Below are positions 1 through 10,400 of a stretch of 64,000 bases of DNA, in pieces. The stretch spans positions 1,864,519 to 1,928,518 of the forward strand of contig BCJU01000003.1 of assembly GCA_001600355.1 (NCBI GenBank), given 5' to 3'. Position 1 is the stretch's first letter, and each line of letters starts with the position of its first letter. The translations under genes and the position numbers were made by a program. The notes below the pieces were generated by a model, which was not told the DNA's origin, searched no databases, and worked only from the letters and a program-made list of their open reading frames with translations. The DNA is from Meira nashicola. Lineage: Eukaryota > Basidiomycota > Exobasidiomycetes > Exobasidiales > Brachybasidiaceae.

Positions 1-10
1 TCGACGTGGT

Positions 11-1645
11 GTGCGAACGATTGGTGGCGCTGCAATGAGTGGAACAGAGTTGCCCTTTCATAAAAAGAAGGCTGCGATCAATGATATCATGTCGGCTAAA
101 GTACCTTCTGCCGCCGACATGGCCTCTGCACCTAGGCGGGTGGTTGCTCAAGCGATAGACTCGGCTCCTCCTTCCATGCAAACCAGTTTGGGTGTGATGA
201 ATGGTCATGTGGACCTTTCACGTGGATTAGCAGCTGCGCCTCCAACACCAAGAAGCATTTCAGATTTCATGACACTTGTTCGAGAAGAAGCCGCAAGGCA
301 AGCACATGCACCTTTCCTGGAACAATTAAGTGCAAAGCCGAGCAAAGATCTCGAAACAAAATTCAACGGTTACAAATTCAAAAAAATTCGTAAAGCAGGC
401 GAAGGAGGTTTCTCAACAGTTTGGGTTGTCAGAGGACCCTATGCAGCTCCAGATCCTCTCAACCCAGGCGCATACGTCGATGTAGCCGAACAAGATCAAG
501 CGTACTTTGCCATGAAACAGGTCACACTGAAAAAGATGGAACAAGTGAGCAGGGAAGAAGTGTTGGAAGAGTGCAATTTACTCCAAACATTGGCCTCAAA
601 GCGCAACAATGAGGACTTTATTTTGCGCTTTTTCGGTTGGAAAAGTTCGACCGGCAGTTTGAAGATTTTGCTGGAATTGGGTGAACATGATTTCAATCAA
701 ATCTTACGTGCTCAATGTTTAAGTCATGCACAGATTATTCGTTATTGGTATCAAATGTTACAAGCTGTTCACTTCACGCACGAAGAAGGAAATATCGTTC
801 ACACGGATTTGAAACCTGCAAACTTTTTGATGGCAAATGGCAGATTGAAATTGATCGACTTTGGTATCGCTCAAAAGATTCCAGTAGGAACAATACACAT
901 CAAACGTGACGCAATGATTGGAACACCGAATTACATGGCACCTGAAACTGTTCGTGCAGTAAAAGAAGGTCGGAATGGACGTGCACCTAATGCAGGTCTA
1001 CATGCCCAGGGCGGATCGGCACCTTCGCGAGTGTACAAAGCAGGCAAAGCAAGTGACATTTGGGCCATGGGATGTATTTTGTATCAAATGGTATACAGCA
1101 GACCGCCATTTGAAGCATTCCATGGCGATGATAAATTGCGCGAGATCTTAGACCCCAATCACAAGATTGATTTCTCATCTGTTCGATATGGACCACGAAA
1201 AACAGAAGCACAAGATAGTGGACACCGAGGTATGGAAGAGGAAGATGAAGAAGACGATGAGACTGAATTGGAGCCAGTAAATGAAGATTTGATTGATGTG
1301 TTGCGTTTGACACTCACTTATTCTGCTTTGGATCGAATAACGATTCCTCAACTTCTTCAACATCCTCTCTTGCGACCTCTCGAACAACAACATAAACGTC
1401 AACAAGCACGTGCGGCAGCAGGAAATGGAACATGGCTAGACGAAGAAACAAACGAAGATGAGTTGGACGATGAAGTAACCGTTCCAATGTCTCGTACGAT
1501 GTTACGTGACGTTTTGCGAAAGATGTATGCATTCGCACGTAGCGGAGAATTAAACGAAGAAAATTTAGATGCTCGAACGGATGCCTTATTTGACAATATG
1601 GTCTTGAGAAGACAACAAATGGAACAGCATCAACAAGAATACTAA
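11..1645 (+). CDS. MPS1: Mps1/TTK dual-specificity spindle checkpoint kinase, 5' end cut by window
   Basis: Mps1/TTK phosphorylates kinetochore proteins to start the spindle assembly checkpoint and acts in spindle pole duplication. The kinase domain spans about residues 120-456 of the open frame: a glycine loop GEGGFS near 129, ATP lysine in FAMK near 168, the catalytic loop HTDLKPANF near 263 (Mps1 kinases carry HSD/HTD rather than HRD), DFG near 283, and GTPNYMAPE near 310. A linker between APE and the DIWAMG helix and an acidic EEEDEEDDE segment interrupt the C-lobe. The frame is open to the left window edge and position 11 is GTG, so the true start is probably upstream. The first ATG in frame is at 35. 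Family members usually have a longer N-terminus, which supports truncation by the window. Its 3' end faces ARP2. Confidence 0.9.
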   Translation: MRTIGGAAMSGTELPFHKKKAAINDIMSAKVPSAADMASAPRRVVAQAIDSAPPSMQTSLGVMNGHVDLSRGLAAAPPTPRSISDFMTLVREEAARQAHAPFLEQLSAKPSKDLETKFNGYKFKKIRKAGEGGFSTVWVVRGPYAAPDPLNPGAYVDVAEQDQAYFAMKQVTLKKMEQVSREEVLEECNLLQTLASKRNNEDFILRFFGWKSSTGSLKILLELGEHDFNQILRAQCLSHAQIIRYWYQMLQAVHFTHEEGNIVHTDLKPANFLMANGRLKLIDFGIAQKIPVGTIHIKRDAMIGTPNYMAPETVRAVKEGRNGRAPNAGLHAQGGSAPSRVYKAGKASDIWAMGCILYQMVYSRPPFEAFHGDDKLREILDPNHKIDFSSVRYGPRKTEAQDSGHRGMEEEDEEDDETELEPVNEDLIDVLRLTLTYSALDRITIPQLLQHPLLRPLEQQHKRQQARAAAGNGTWLDEETNEDELDDEVTVPMSRTMLRDVLRKMYAFARSGELNEENLDARTDALFDNMVLRRQQMEQHQQEY

Positions 1646-1839
1646 TCATGATCATACATTACATACATACACGCACACAGATACCTTTTACCAATTTGCA
1701 TCTTCTCATACCCTTTATTTACGCGGACGCCTGTATACCTCTTTTTCTTCAATCAATGCCAGATCGCATTTGCATACCCTTCTAAAAAAAGATTAAATTG
1801 CAGTGATTATCCTCTCAAATACAAGTCTGTATACATAAA

Positions 1840-3015
1840 TTATGCATGTCGGCCTAGCCTTTCTAGACAAGCGGGTCCTTGATCGTACCATTCTTGTCTC
1901 GAAATCCAGAATGAATCGCGGTTCTTCATGATATCGGCCAAAACTGCTCCTCCCAAGAAGACCATATGTTTACGTCTTGGCGGATCTTCGATTCTACATT
2001 TAAATGCTTTCAAACGATTTCCATCTCCGTTCAAAACTCTTGTCAAGTATAATTGCTTCAATTCTTTTTCCAATCTACTCGGCAATCCCGGGTACATACT
2101 TGACCCTCCAGATAAGACGATATGCTTGTATAATTCTGAACGAGTATCCACAGCTGCAGACTGAATCGTGTTAAATAATAGCTCTGCAACACCTGGTTGT
2201 TCGACGTCCACAAGGTGAGGTTGGAAAAGACATTCAGGTGCTTCAAATCTTTCACTACCGACTTTGATCACCCTTCCATCAGGAAGTGTGTATGATTCCA
2301 CTAACGTTGTTGTCTCTTCTGCTAGCTTTTTGTCTAAATCCAAATCATAACTTACAAAAGAGAGCTTTTCCTTGATTTGTCGTACAGTCTCGAAATCAGC
2401 TGTTCGGTTGAATGCATATCCACGTAAAAGCAAAAGTTTGATTAGATAGCGTGTCACATCACGACCTGCAACGTCCAATCTTTTTGTTAGATGAGGTAAT
2501 GCGAATCCTTCATAGACAGGAACGACGTGTGTTACACCATCACCCGAATCAACAACTACACCAGTTTGTAAACCTTGAGCGTACAAAGTTAAAACAGCTT
2601 GGATGGCAACGTAAACACCTTCGAATCCATATTCTTCAAACATGATTTGACACATTTCTTCTCGATTTCTTTTTGGATTCATTGGAGGTTCGGTAAGTAA
2701 AATCTTTCTTCCTCTTGGATCGATGCGTAACTTTTCATCAAAAGTATAATTCCAAACATGTCTCATGTCTGTAAAGTCTTTTACGATACCATGTTCCATC
2801 GGTTGAGTTACTTGTAAATAATTACGAAATTCTGCTGCTTCTGTTCCTACCATAATATCTTTAATTTCTCCTGCTGCTGCATCCCTTTCTTCAACACGTA
2901 AGATCGGACGTCCAACGATGGAAGGGAAGACGAATTCTGGGAAATTACTTCCTGCATATCCCGTTTTGACGAAACCCGTACCATTGTCCACCACTACTGG
3001 TCTTTCATCAGCCAT
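1840..3015 (-). CDS. ARP2: Actin-related protein 2 (Arp2/3 complex)
   Basis: Arp2 forms, with Arp3, the actin-like pair in the Arp2/3 complex that nucleates branched actin at endocytic sites. The 391-residue product has the normal family length and begins [15 protein letters not shown], which carries the phosphate-1 loop of the actin ATPase fold. [20 protein letters not shown] (about 150-170) is the phosphate-2 loop and [13 protein letters not shown] (about 300) is the adenosine-binding motif. Arp2-specific stretches such as [15 protein letters not shown] and [14 protein letters not shown] near the C-terminus separate it from actin and Arp3. It is a single exon with an ATG start at 3015. It is convergent with MPS1, with 194 bp between the stop codons. 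Confidence 0.97.
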   Translation of the reverse strand: MADERPVVVDNGTGFVKTGYAGSNFPEFVFPSIVGRPILRVEERDAAAGEIKDIMVGTEAAEFRNYLQVTQPMEHGIVKDFTDMRHVWNYTFDEKLRIDPRGRKILLTEPPMNPKRNREEMCQIMFEEYGFEGVYVAIQAVLTLYAQGLQTGVVVDSGDGVTHVVPVYEGFALPHLTKRLDVAGRDVTRYLIKLLLLRGYAFNRTADFETVRQIKEKLSFVSYDLDLDKKLAEETTTLVESYTLPDGRVIKVGSERFEAPECLFQPHLVDVEQPGVAELLFNTIQSAAVDTRSELYKHIVLSGGSSMYPGLPSRLEKELKQLYLTRVLNGDGNRLKAFKCRIEDPPRRKHMVFLGGAVLADIMKNRDSFWISRQEWYDQGPACLERLGRHA

Positions 3016-3257
3016 GATGAACGTATGATATGGATGTGATGGGCTGTAAGTGTATTATAAGATTGCAATCCGTAGCCAAGGAATCCTGTCGATAGCTATT
3101 GGTCTTGATAATCTCACTGGATTAGAGAAAGACGAAATATAGGTAGTGGATGGTAGATGAGAAGGTTTGGTGAATTTAGTCTTCCCCAAGTTGTTTGTGC
3201 TGCTGTGCCCTCCTCCAGTTTCAGTAGTGGATTAATGCGGGCGCACGCTCCATGTGA

Positions 3258-3279
3258 TGTGTGTGTGTGTGTGTGTGTG
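3258..3279. repeat. (TG)11 microsatellite
   Basis: Uninterrupted TG dinucleotides, read directly, lying about 250 bp upstream of the ARP2 start codon. Confidence 0.95.
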
Positions 3280-3604
3280 CGTACAGCATGCTGGCTTGGG
3301 ATAAAAGGAACACTTTTTAGGCACTTTACGCGTTTAAGGAGAAAATTGCCGTCCGATTTAAGCCTAAAGATTATTGTGCCTGAGAATGCTATCGACCATC
3401 TTCAAAAGCTCCCTAAGCATGAGAACCATGAACTCGTAAAAAAGCAAATCACACAATCTTTCTTTGAGAGATGCAAGAGTTTGCATTAGTAAATTGCTTT
3501 CGTGTTTAATAATCATCATCAAATCACATTTATCTGCATTAAATTAAAGTTGTATTAAAAGAAACGATAAAATTACTGGTAAATGTTTATAAATCAATGT
3601 TTTT

Positions 3605-3676
3605 GTCAACAAAATAATTTAAAATCACGTTTCATATTATGTCAACAAAACAATTTGAAATTACGTCTCATAATAT
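3605..3676. repeat. Two imperfect 36-bp tandem copies
   Basis: Both copies start GTCAACAAAA and end in ATAT or TTAT, and they differ at a handful of positions. They sit in AT-rich intergenic DNA. No coding role is apparent. Confidence 0.8.
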
Positions 3677-4040
3677 GGGTTAAGAATAAGATATGTTCTG
3701 AAAGTATGGTGCCAGATAAATTAGACCGAGGAAAACATAAAAGCCATTTCCTATTTTTATTTATTTTATAAGTAGAGCAAAAATATCATAACAAAAAAAA
3801 AACGTTTACATCGATTCGAAGCTGTGTGCATATTTTTAGTCACAAAAAATACTTGAGGTGCCTCAGAACTACTTTACTGAGACATCTGAAAAGTTCTTGT
3901 CAAGACTGCATTCCACGTAAATTCTTTTTGCGATTACAGGCAGTCAAAGTTAAAATGAAAAGGTGCAATATGAGATGTGGATGAGTAAAGAATCAAAGAA
4001 AAAGGATAAAGATTTGTAAAAAGGTGTAAGGTAACGATGG

Positions 4041-4140
4041 TATAATCAAAGTAGGGTAAACTCGATATAATCAAAGTAGGGTAAACTCGATATAATCAAA
4101 GTAGGGTAAACTCGATATAATCAAAGTAGGGTAGACTCAT
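4041..4140. repeat. Four tandem copies of a 25-bp unit at the UBC2 stop codon
   Basis: The unit has a TATAATCAAA head followed by GTAGGGTAAACTCGA. Copies are 4041-4065, 4066-4090, 4091-4115 and 4116-4140. The first three are identical and the fourth has two changes near its end. The fourth copy contains the UBC2 stop codon (4137-4139, minus strand), so the other three copies lie in the 3' UTR. Confidence 0.97.
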
Positions 4141-6773
4141 ATTGTCAAGGGTACAGTATTATTTCCGTTTGCAGAGCCGCCGCCTGATGATGAAGATTGT
4201 GCTGCCGCTCTACTGGAAGAAGAATTTCCACTTCTCGATGATCCTCCTACTTTTCCAATATACCAACTCGGTAGCCAAGCACGTGTATGTGATCCACCTT
4301 CTTCAACACAATAAGACCAATGATTATATCTTTTGAAAACACGTAATCTTTGATCTTTTTTAAGATGAAGTTTCTCTTCTGTATTATTGTAATCCATTAA
4401 TAAAATTCCAGGCGTACTCGTACTTGTGATCAAAGAAGGTGGAATTGGAACACTTGCCATAAATGAAGCCAATTCTTTCGCTTGTCCATCTTCCATCCTA
4501 CTTCCTGCTTGAGGTGTTTTGGGTGACGTTGGACTGTTTAATACTTGAGCTGCTATTGGATCTCCTCCTTCGCCTTGAGGCAAGGTTACAATAGAAGATA
4601 ACGGCTGACGGGTCTCTAATAAACATCCAGCAGGCACCCAACCACTCTTAATTTCACCGCCATTTCTAGGCGTTCCATCTATATTACGAACAACACCTTC
4701 AACGATAGGATGTCCTTTGGCACGTGCATCACGTTGAACGACCCACCATCCTTTTGCTTTGGATTTGACAATGAAAGTATCACCAACCGCAACGTCAAAT
4801 TCATCCTCTCTTTCTGAAACATAAGGATAAATTGCAATCGCATACGTATCCGAACCAGAAGCACTTGCCGCACTTGCTGCTCCACGTCCGCCTCCGTCAG
4901 TTGTTTTACCATCTATTAATTGAGCTGCAGGTCCTGTCAAGCGTGGTTGTCCAGGAACAGAATCAATGAAAGCACCTGAATCTTGCCCTTTATCTCCACT
5001 ACCACCACCTGCATCATTTCCACTTGTATCTTTTCCACTCGTCGTTCCACCAAATTTGGCAACAGCATCAGCAACTTTGCTCACACTTGATTTAGAAGAA
5101 CTTGATTTGCCCGTAGCCTCATTGTCTCCGTTGGTGGGACCTGATCCATTTGATGTCTTACGTGCAGCTGCTTTTGCGCTTGCGATAGCAATCGGTGATT
5201 TGACGTCCCTGATATGTCTCAACATAAATACAGGACTTTGCTTGTTCTCCTTTAACTTTTGGAACAATAACAAGGGTTTTTCATCATAGCTCAAACAACG
5301 TTCTGTACTTCCATAACAAATAAACAATGCATATTGTCGCCAATCGTCATCAATCTTGTACTTTTTGAGTGCGGCAGGTAACACTTTATAGCATGGATCA
5401 TCCAAAGTAACTCGGAACGATTTGTAAGGTGTATCACTTGCACTGCCACCGCTTCCGCTACCACTGCTACCTGTACCAGTAGCTTTACTCGATCCAGCAC
5501 TGCCACTCGTTCCACTAGCGCTAATGTTAGGCAAACCAGCACTATCTGTATTCTTTTCCTTTCTTCCATCACTACTTCCTACGCTAAAAGGTGAAGATGG
5601 CGAAAGCGATGATCCCGCGGCATTGACAGTAAGCGAACCTGTTGTTGGGTTATTATTAGTATTTATTGCACTGCCAAGAACACTTGGTGGGGATGCTTGT
5701 AATAACGATCCGCTCAATGTACCGCTCGATGAAGCCGATAATCCTCCAGCACTTCCCGGAACAAAAGTTGTCGTGACTAATGGATTAGCTTTACTAGCAT
5801 CATTTGCAATCGAGATTGGCGGATGTGCATTTGTGGGGGTCGCACCTGGTGTACTAGTAGTCGGGCTAAATCCTGTTTGTGAAGCATTTCCAGGTGCGGA
5901 TCCATAAGGTGAATGACTTTGATTGGTTTCATGTACGCTTCGGAATCCAGTAGCGGTCAGTGGCGTCTTACTGCCTCTTCCAGACGAAGATCCCGAACCA
6001 TCTGCATCTGTTCCTGTTCCAGTAGCATAATTTCCATGTACTTGCAAATTTCCATTCCCATTACCAGAAGAAGAAGTGAACGACCTTCTTTCTCGCAGGT
6101 AAGTTTGAGCGATGTAAGATAGATTTGAAGGTGGTTTTGATGGAGGTAGATAAGGTCGTAATGCTTCAATTGTTTTGGCGGAATGTGTGGAATCATCTGT
6201 ATAACGTACTAGCCAATCGTACAATCTGGCTACCTCTTGTTCAAGCGTCCAAAGTCGTTCATCACGTTCATATAAAGCTCGAACAAGATCAGCAATGGCT
6301 GCTTGTGGTGTAGCAGAAGAGATTCCATTTGAAGATGAAGACAAAAATGAATATGCACTCAAAGCGCTATTATTCACCCTTCCTTCAGAAATAGATTGTA
6401 CGTCTGGTCTCCAAGAATCTGGTTCAAGCTCGATATTCCACCTCTTCTTTAATTCATACACTCCACGTAAGATTGCCAATCGATGTCCGATAGACGTTAT
6501 ACCCATATCACCTAAAGCTTCCGTATCCAATTCTAACAGAACATCACCTTCGATCCCATGTTCGCGAAATTTGCTTGCATGTTGATTGGCAATACTGGTA
6601 GGTTGTAAAGTTTGTAACCATTGTATAACTTGTTGTAATGACCATTCGGATGGATGAATTGTGTTTGGTGAATTTATTGATCCACCCAATGCTGCTACTG
6701 CTGCCGATGTTCCGGCTATTGCAGCGATTGGACTACGTTGATCGCTTGTTGAATAAGACATTTCGACAGACAT
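4137..6773 (-). CDS. UBC2: Ubc2/Ste50-type MAPK adaptor (SAM-RA-SH3-SH3)
   Basis: Adaptors of the Ste50/Ubc2 family bind the MAPKKK through SAM and small GTPases through RA, and link pheromone and morphogenesis signalling to the MAP kinase cascade. In the 878-residue product SAM is at about 43-111 (WSLQQVIQWL to LKKRW), RA at about 448-527 (YKSFRVTLDDP to MLRHIRD), the first SH3 at about 643-720 (ALYDY-like IAIYPYVSE, GWWVV, SGWVP) and the second at about 787-840 (LLMDYNN, AWLPSWYIG). Long Gly/Ser/Thr/Pro-rich linkers separate them. The two C-terminal SH3 domains are a basidiomycete trait absent from yeast Ste50. The frame extends upstream only through TTG. I chose ATG 6773, although ATG 6761 is also possible. 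Confidence 0.9.
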   Translation of the reverse strand: MSVEMSYSTSDQRSPIAAIAGTSAAVAALGGSINSPNTIHPSEWSLQQVIQWLQTLQPTSIANQHASKFREHGIEGDVLLELDTEALGDMGITSIGHRLAILRGVYELKKRWNIELEPDSWRPDVQSISEGRVNNSALSAYSFLSSSSNGISSATPQAAIADLVRALYERDERLWTLEQEVARLYDWLVRYTDDSTHSAKTIEALRPYLPPSKPPSNLSYIAQTYLRERRSFTSSSGNGNGNLQVHGNYATGTGTDADGSGSSSGRGSKTPLTATGFRSVHETNQSHSPYGSAPGNASQTGFSPTTSTPGATPTNAHPPISIANDASKANPLVTTTFVPGSAGGLSASSSGTLSGSLLQASPPSVLGSAINTNNNPTTGSLTVNAAGSSLSPSSPFSVGSSDGRKEKNTDSAGLPNISASGTSGSAGSSKATGTGSSGSGSGGSASDTPYKSFRVTLDDPCYKVLPAALKKYKIDDDWRQYALFICYGSTERCLSYDEKPLLLFQKLKENKQSPVFMLRHIRDVKSPIAIASAKAAARKTSNGSGPTNGDNEATGKSSSSKSSVSKVADAVAKFGGTTSGKDTSGNDAGGGSGDKGQDSGAFIDSVPGQPRLTGPAAQLIDGKTTDGGGRGAASAASASGSDTYAIAIYPYVSEREDEFDVAVGDTFIVKSKAKGWWVVQRDARAKGHPIVEGVVRNIDGTPRNGGEIKSGWVPAGCLLETRQPLSSIVTLPQGEGGDPIAAQVLNSPTSPKTPQAGSRMEDGQAKELASFMASVPIPPSLITSTSTPGILLMDYNNTEEKLHLKKDQRLRVFKRYNHWSYCVEEGGSHTRAWLPSWYIGKVGGSSRSGNSSSSRAAAQSSSSGGGSANGNNTVPLTI

Positions 6774-7461
6774 ACTCGAGCGGGGAATAAGAAAAAAAAG
6801 GGAAAGGGGTCGGATCAAAAGCGATTCGTCATGAGAAAATCTTGTTGCCGATCAAGATAGATTGGAGGATTGATGTGAGTGTGTTCTGACGGATCGGTGA
6901 GAGCAGAAGAATGAATGCTTCTGCTTTGAGCTGAACGAAAGCAATTCGACCAAGTCCGACTCTTTCTCACCCAAAAAGGTAATCGACACGTGCCTTGATC
7001 CAGCCTTAAGAAGGCTTATGATTAATGATGAAGGATAAAGGAGGAAGCACAGTGTGTCGATTACAAGTGATTAAAGCTCAATGTACTCTCCATTGAGATC
7101 TACTCTCCGACTCGTTGTATGATGAGTGATCTAACAAAAGAAAGGCAAGCACGCACGCCTTGTCAGGAACTTGTATAATAATTATCTTTCAGGCGTGATG
7201 CAAAAGTAAAGGCGCTTGCACACTGTCAATGCACAATTTATTAAATTAACTATAAAATCCATGCGGGCGTCATTTACTAGTGCAAAACGATACTGACAGG
7301 GTTCCGACCTCAATAATTAACACTCGGCTTAAAAGCCTCAGAAATTTTGAATTGATTCATCAATGTCATTTATATGATCATTATTTGTGCCTCAAAATAT
7401 GAATGTAATGTACAATGTAGAGAGTTTTTATTTTCGTGAAGAAAGGGTGAAAGAATGAGAT
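6774..7461. other. Intergenic region between UBC2 promoter and Sec7-gene terminator
   Basis: About 690 bp holding the UBC2 promoter and the 3' flank of the Sec7 gene. I see no ORF, RNA gene or clear repeat in it. Confidence 0.6.
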
Positions 7462-10400
7462 TCAATCACTTCTCAGAACTTTTTTAGCTGTAGAGTTCGA
7501 TTGGGCATGTGCAATAACGAGCGAGAGTAGCGAATTTTGCTTCACGGTTAAAATCAATTCTTCTCCTGTCAAACTTTCGATGGGATTTCTCGGAGATGAT
7601 GAATCATTAGTTGCCGCCGTATTTGTAGATGCAGAGACAAAACGATTAGATGGAATGGAAGTAGAAGAGGAAGTTGTGTTAGCAGAAAGTGGTGATCGAG
7701 CTAGTTGTGTTTGATCCAACAGATCTCTTTCAGAATGCCCTGGTCCTTTGGCACCATAGTAATGTTTACTGATTGATTCTTGTCGACTAACATTATTGCT
7801 AAGAGAAGAAGGGAATCCATTTCCCAATCCCAAACCAGCACCTTTTGTACCATCTAGGGATCGATTTCCACTTGGACTTAAACCCATGGCAGCTGCTCCT
7901 ATTCCGTGCAAAGGATGAAGTAACGCTCTTGAATCGGAAGGTGCACGTCCCAAAGCAGCAGCAGCAGCAGCAGCAGCAGTAAAATGAGATTTGGATGCAG
8001 TCATACCCCCATTCAGAGGACTTGCCGTACTTGCACTTCTTTGCAAAATGCTGATCGGAACATCTGGTTTGATTAACGTTTCCTTGAGAACATGCATTGC
8101 CAAAGCATCAGCGCTGGCATTGATCGTGCTAGTTGCATTCTTCTTTTGACGTTGAACGTAATCTAGACGTTCTTTGATACCGCGTAGCCATGATTTCCGT
8201 TTTGCATCATCTTCAACGCTCATCATGAATCTCCTTTCTGCTGAATGTGTGACAGTAAAGCAATGTTGCATGAATGCCCTTTGAACAGAGATATTGATCG
8301 ATCGTGGCAGAGGGAAATCTTCTCCTACTTCACGTGGATTAGAGGTATAATTGCGTGCATTTTTACCTGCACGTACAAAGATGATCGAATGAACACCTAA
8401 ACTTTTGCTTGTCACTTTGAATTCTTGAATGTGACCTTTTTCAAACGATAAAATTTGAGGTGAAAATTGCAAACCTTGACCGTATATACGTACAGTCAAA
8501 CCAGGATCGGCACGAGGGATTGCAATCCGAATGGGTTCACTCCATACTCCATACACGATTCGCATCGGAACACCTGGTGCCAAAATACGCGCTACGCTAT
8601 GTTCACCTTCATCTTCCGGTAACATCACTTGTTGAATTGCATCAGCACTAACACTGCTGTAAATTCTAAGCAAAGTTCTATCGGATAAGACAAAATTGGG
8701 ATCAGCTACTCTGAATTTTTTAATGAACTCTTGACTGTCCAATTTGACATTGGGTTCGGAATAATAACCTGGCGTTTGCATCTCATGCGAATGCAACGCA
8801 TCATTCAACGTCATGATTGCAATCACCAATTCAACAGCCAATTTGGACGTAAACGTATCTTTAATCAATCCACGATTCGTTTCCGTCCATTGACGAGCGA
8901 AAACGGATAGCATCTCTTGCAATTCTTCACGCTTGGGTGGAAATCGTAATTCTAGCAAAAGTGAACGCAAAGCCGATTCAATCGAAACGCCTGCAAATTT
9001 TTCTTGATAGACAAAAGCGCGCATCACTTGAGCATTCTCTTGTTGCGCACTGAATAGATACTTGCTCAATTCGGCCTTATCCAATTCGGGGGTCTGGTGA
9101 AGCAACTTCGCCATCGTTGTAACATCATTCGGCAAGCTTGTTTGCGAAATCACACTTTGCAATGCCTCTCTTGGATTTGATTTGAATTGAGCAACAAATT
9201 GGGCAATAAGAGGTGTTTGTGCAGCATTTTGACGTCTTTCTACTTTGGGTAACGTCAATTTGACTTCGTTCAAGGGTAAAATACTCTTTACCGAGAATGT
9301 CCAAGCAAGAGTTGGCAAAGAATTGGTGTCAGTATCTTTCGTTGGAGGTCGCAATGGCTTAGCTAGTAAGATCAAATCGGAAAATAAGAATACGAAGCGA
9401 TCCTTAACCGTACTCGAAGTAACGACTTGCAACATCGGAGCAGACATAATATATCGGCGAGGAGGATCATCAAGATTTTTTACAGACAAACCTGGTATGT
9501 CGGGCAGATTGGATGATTCATTCGGAGCGGTCAACATGCGACTGTATCGATGCAAAACAGCCGCCGTTGCAGGTGCCAAAGCAGCAGGTGGAGTGATAAA
9601 AGGAGGCGAGATAGCATGACCCGAATCTAAGACGAGCGAAGGATCGTCAATTTGCTGATTGGTCATCGTTGAGCTAACACTTGCATTACGAGAATGATTA
9701 GCACTTATTCCACCAATCCTACTTATAGCTGGATTGACCACAGCTGCAGATGGTGCATGAATGTTCTTTTCGTTTGACAATGTCGGCTTGATGCTTTGCT
9801 CATTTTGCAAATTCAATTTGCTATGATTGATTGGACTGCCCTTTTCATTCGGAGAGGAATTGTAGCTGCCAGGGGGCGTAGAGTCTCCTGATGGTTCATT
9901 CGCTACTTTTGCTGACTGTCCATGCGCCATCGATCCTTCTCGTTTGTGAGACGAAGCTCCATTGAACGTCTTTTGGGAAATCTTTCGCGTCAGGAATGAT
10001 GTAAACTTTTTCGTAGGACTAGAAGATCTTCCATCCTTGTCCACCTGTACGTTATTCGCACCTGGTGAAGGAGATGGTGAAGCTTTTCGTGTTGTCGCAT
10101 TTGACGCCTTCCTTCGCAATGACGAAAAGAATGTCTCTTTTTGTGCTGAATTGCTCAACTCATTTGCATCAATTGTTGCCACAGAGATCGAGCTTTCGTT
10201 CCTCATTTCTTCACTTGGCTTTTCGATTGTCTCAGCTGTAGGCGGTTTTGGCAGAGGTCCGGTAGGAGGATTGACCAAAGGTGAAGGCTTTCTCTTTACT
10301 GACGCGATTCGATGCGTATCACCATGATCGACCTTTTGTTGTTGTGTCAATAAGCCAGGAAAAGGTGCCAATTTGTCGTTGGACGAATATCGTGAAGGTG

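Larger units (their letters stand above)
3016..4040. other. Intergenic region upstream of ARP2
   Basis: No gene is supported here. It holds the ARP2 promoter, a (TG)11 dinucleotide run at 3258-3279, one ACGCGT at 3328-3333, and AT-rich sequence with a 36-bp imperfect duplication at 3605-3676. Short ORFs in it are low complexity and match nothing I recognise. Confidence 0.7.

Noticed and set aside
4041..4140. Regular short repeats suggesting a CRISPR-like array
   Set aside because: The units are directly abutting with no spacers, in a eukaryotic genome; it is a minisatellite.
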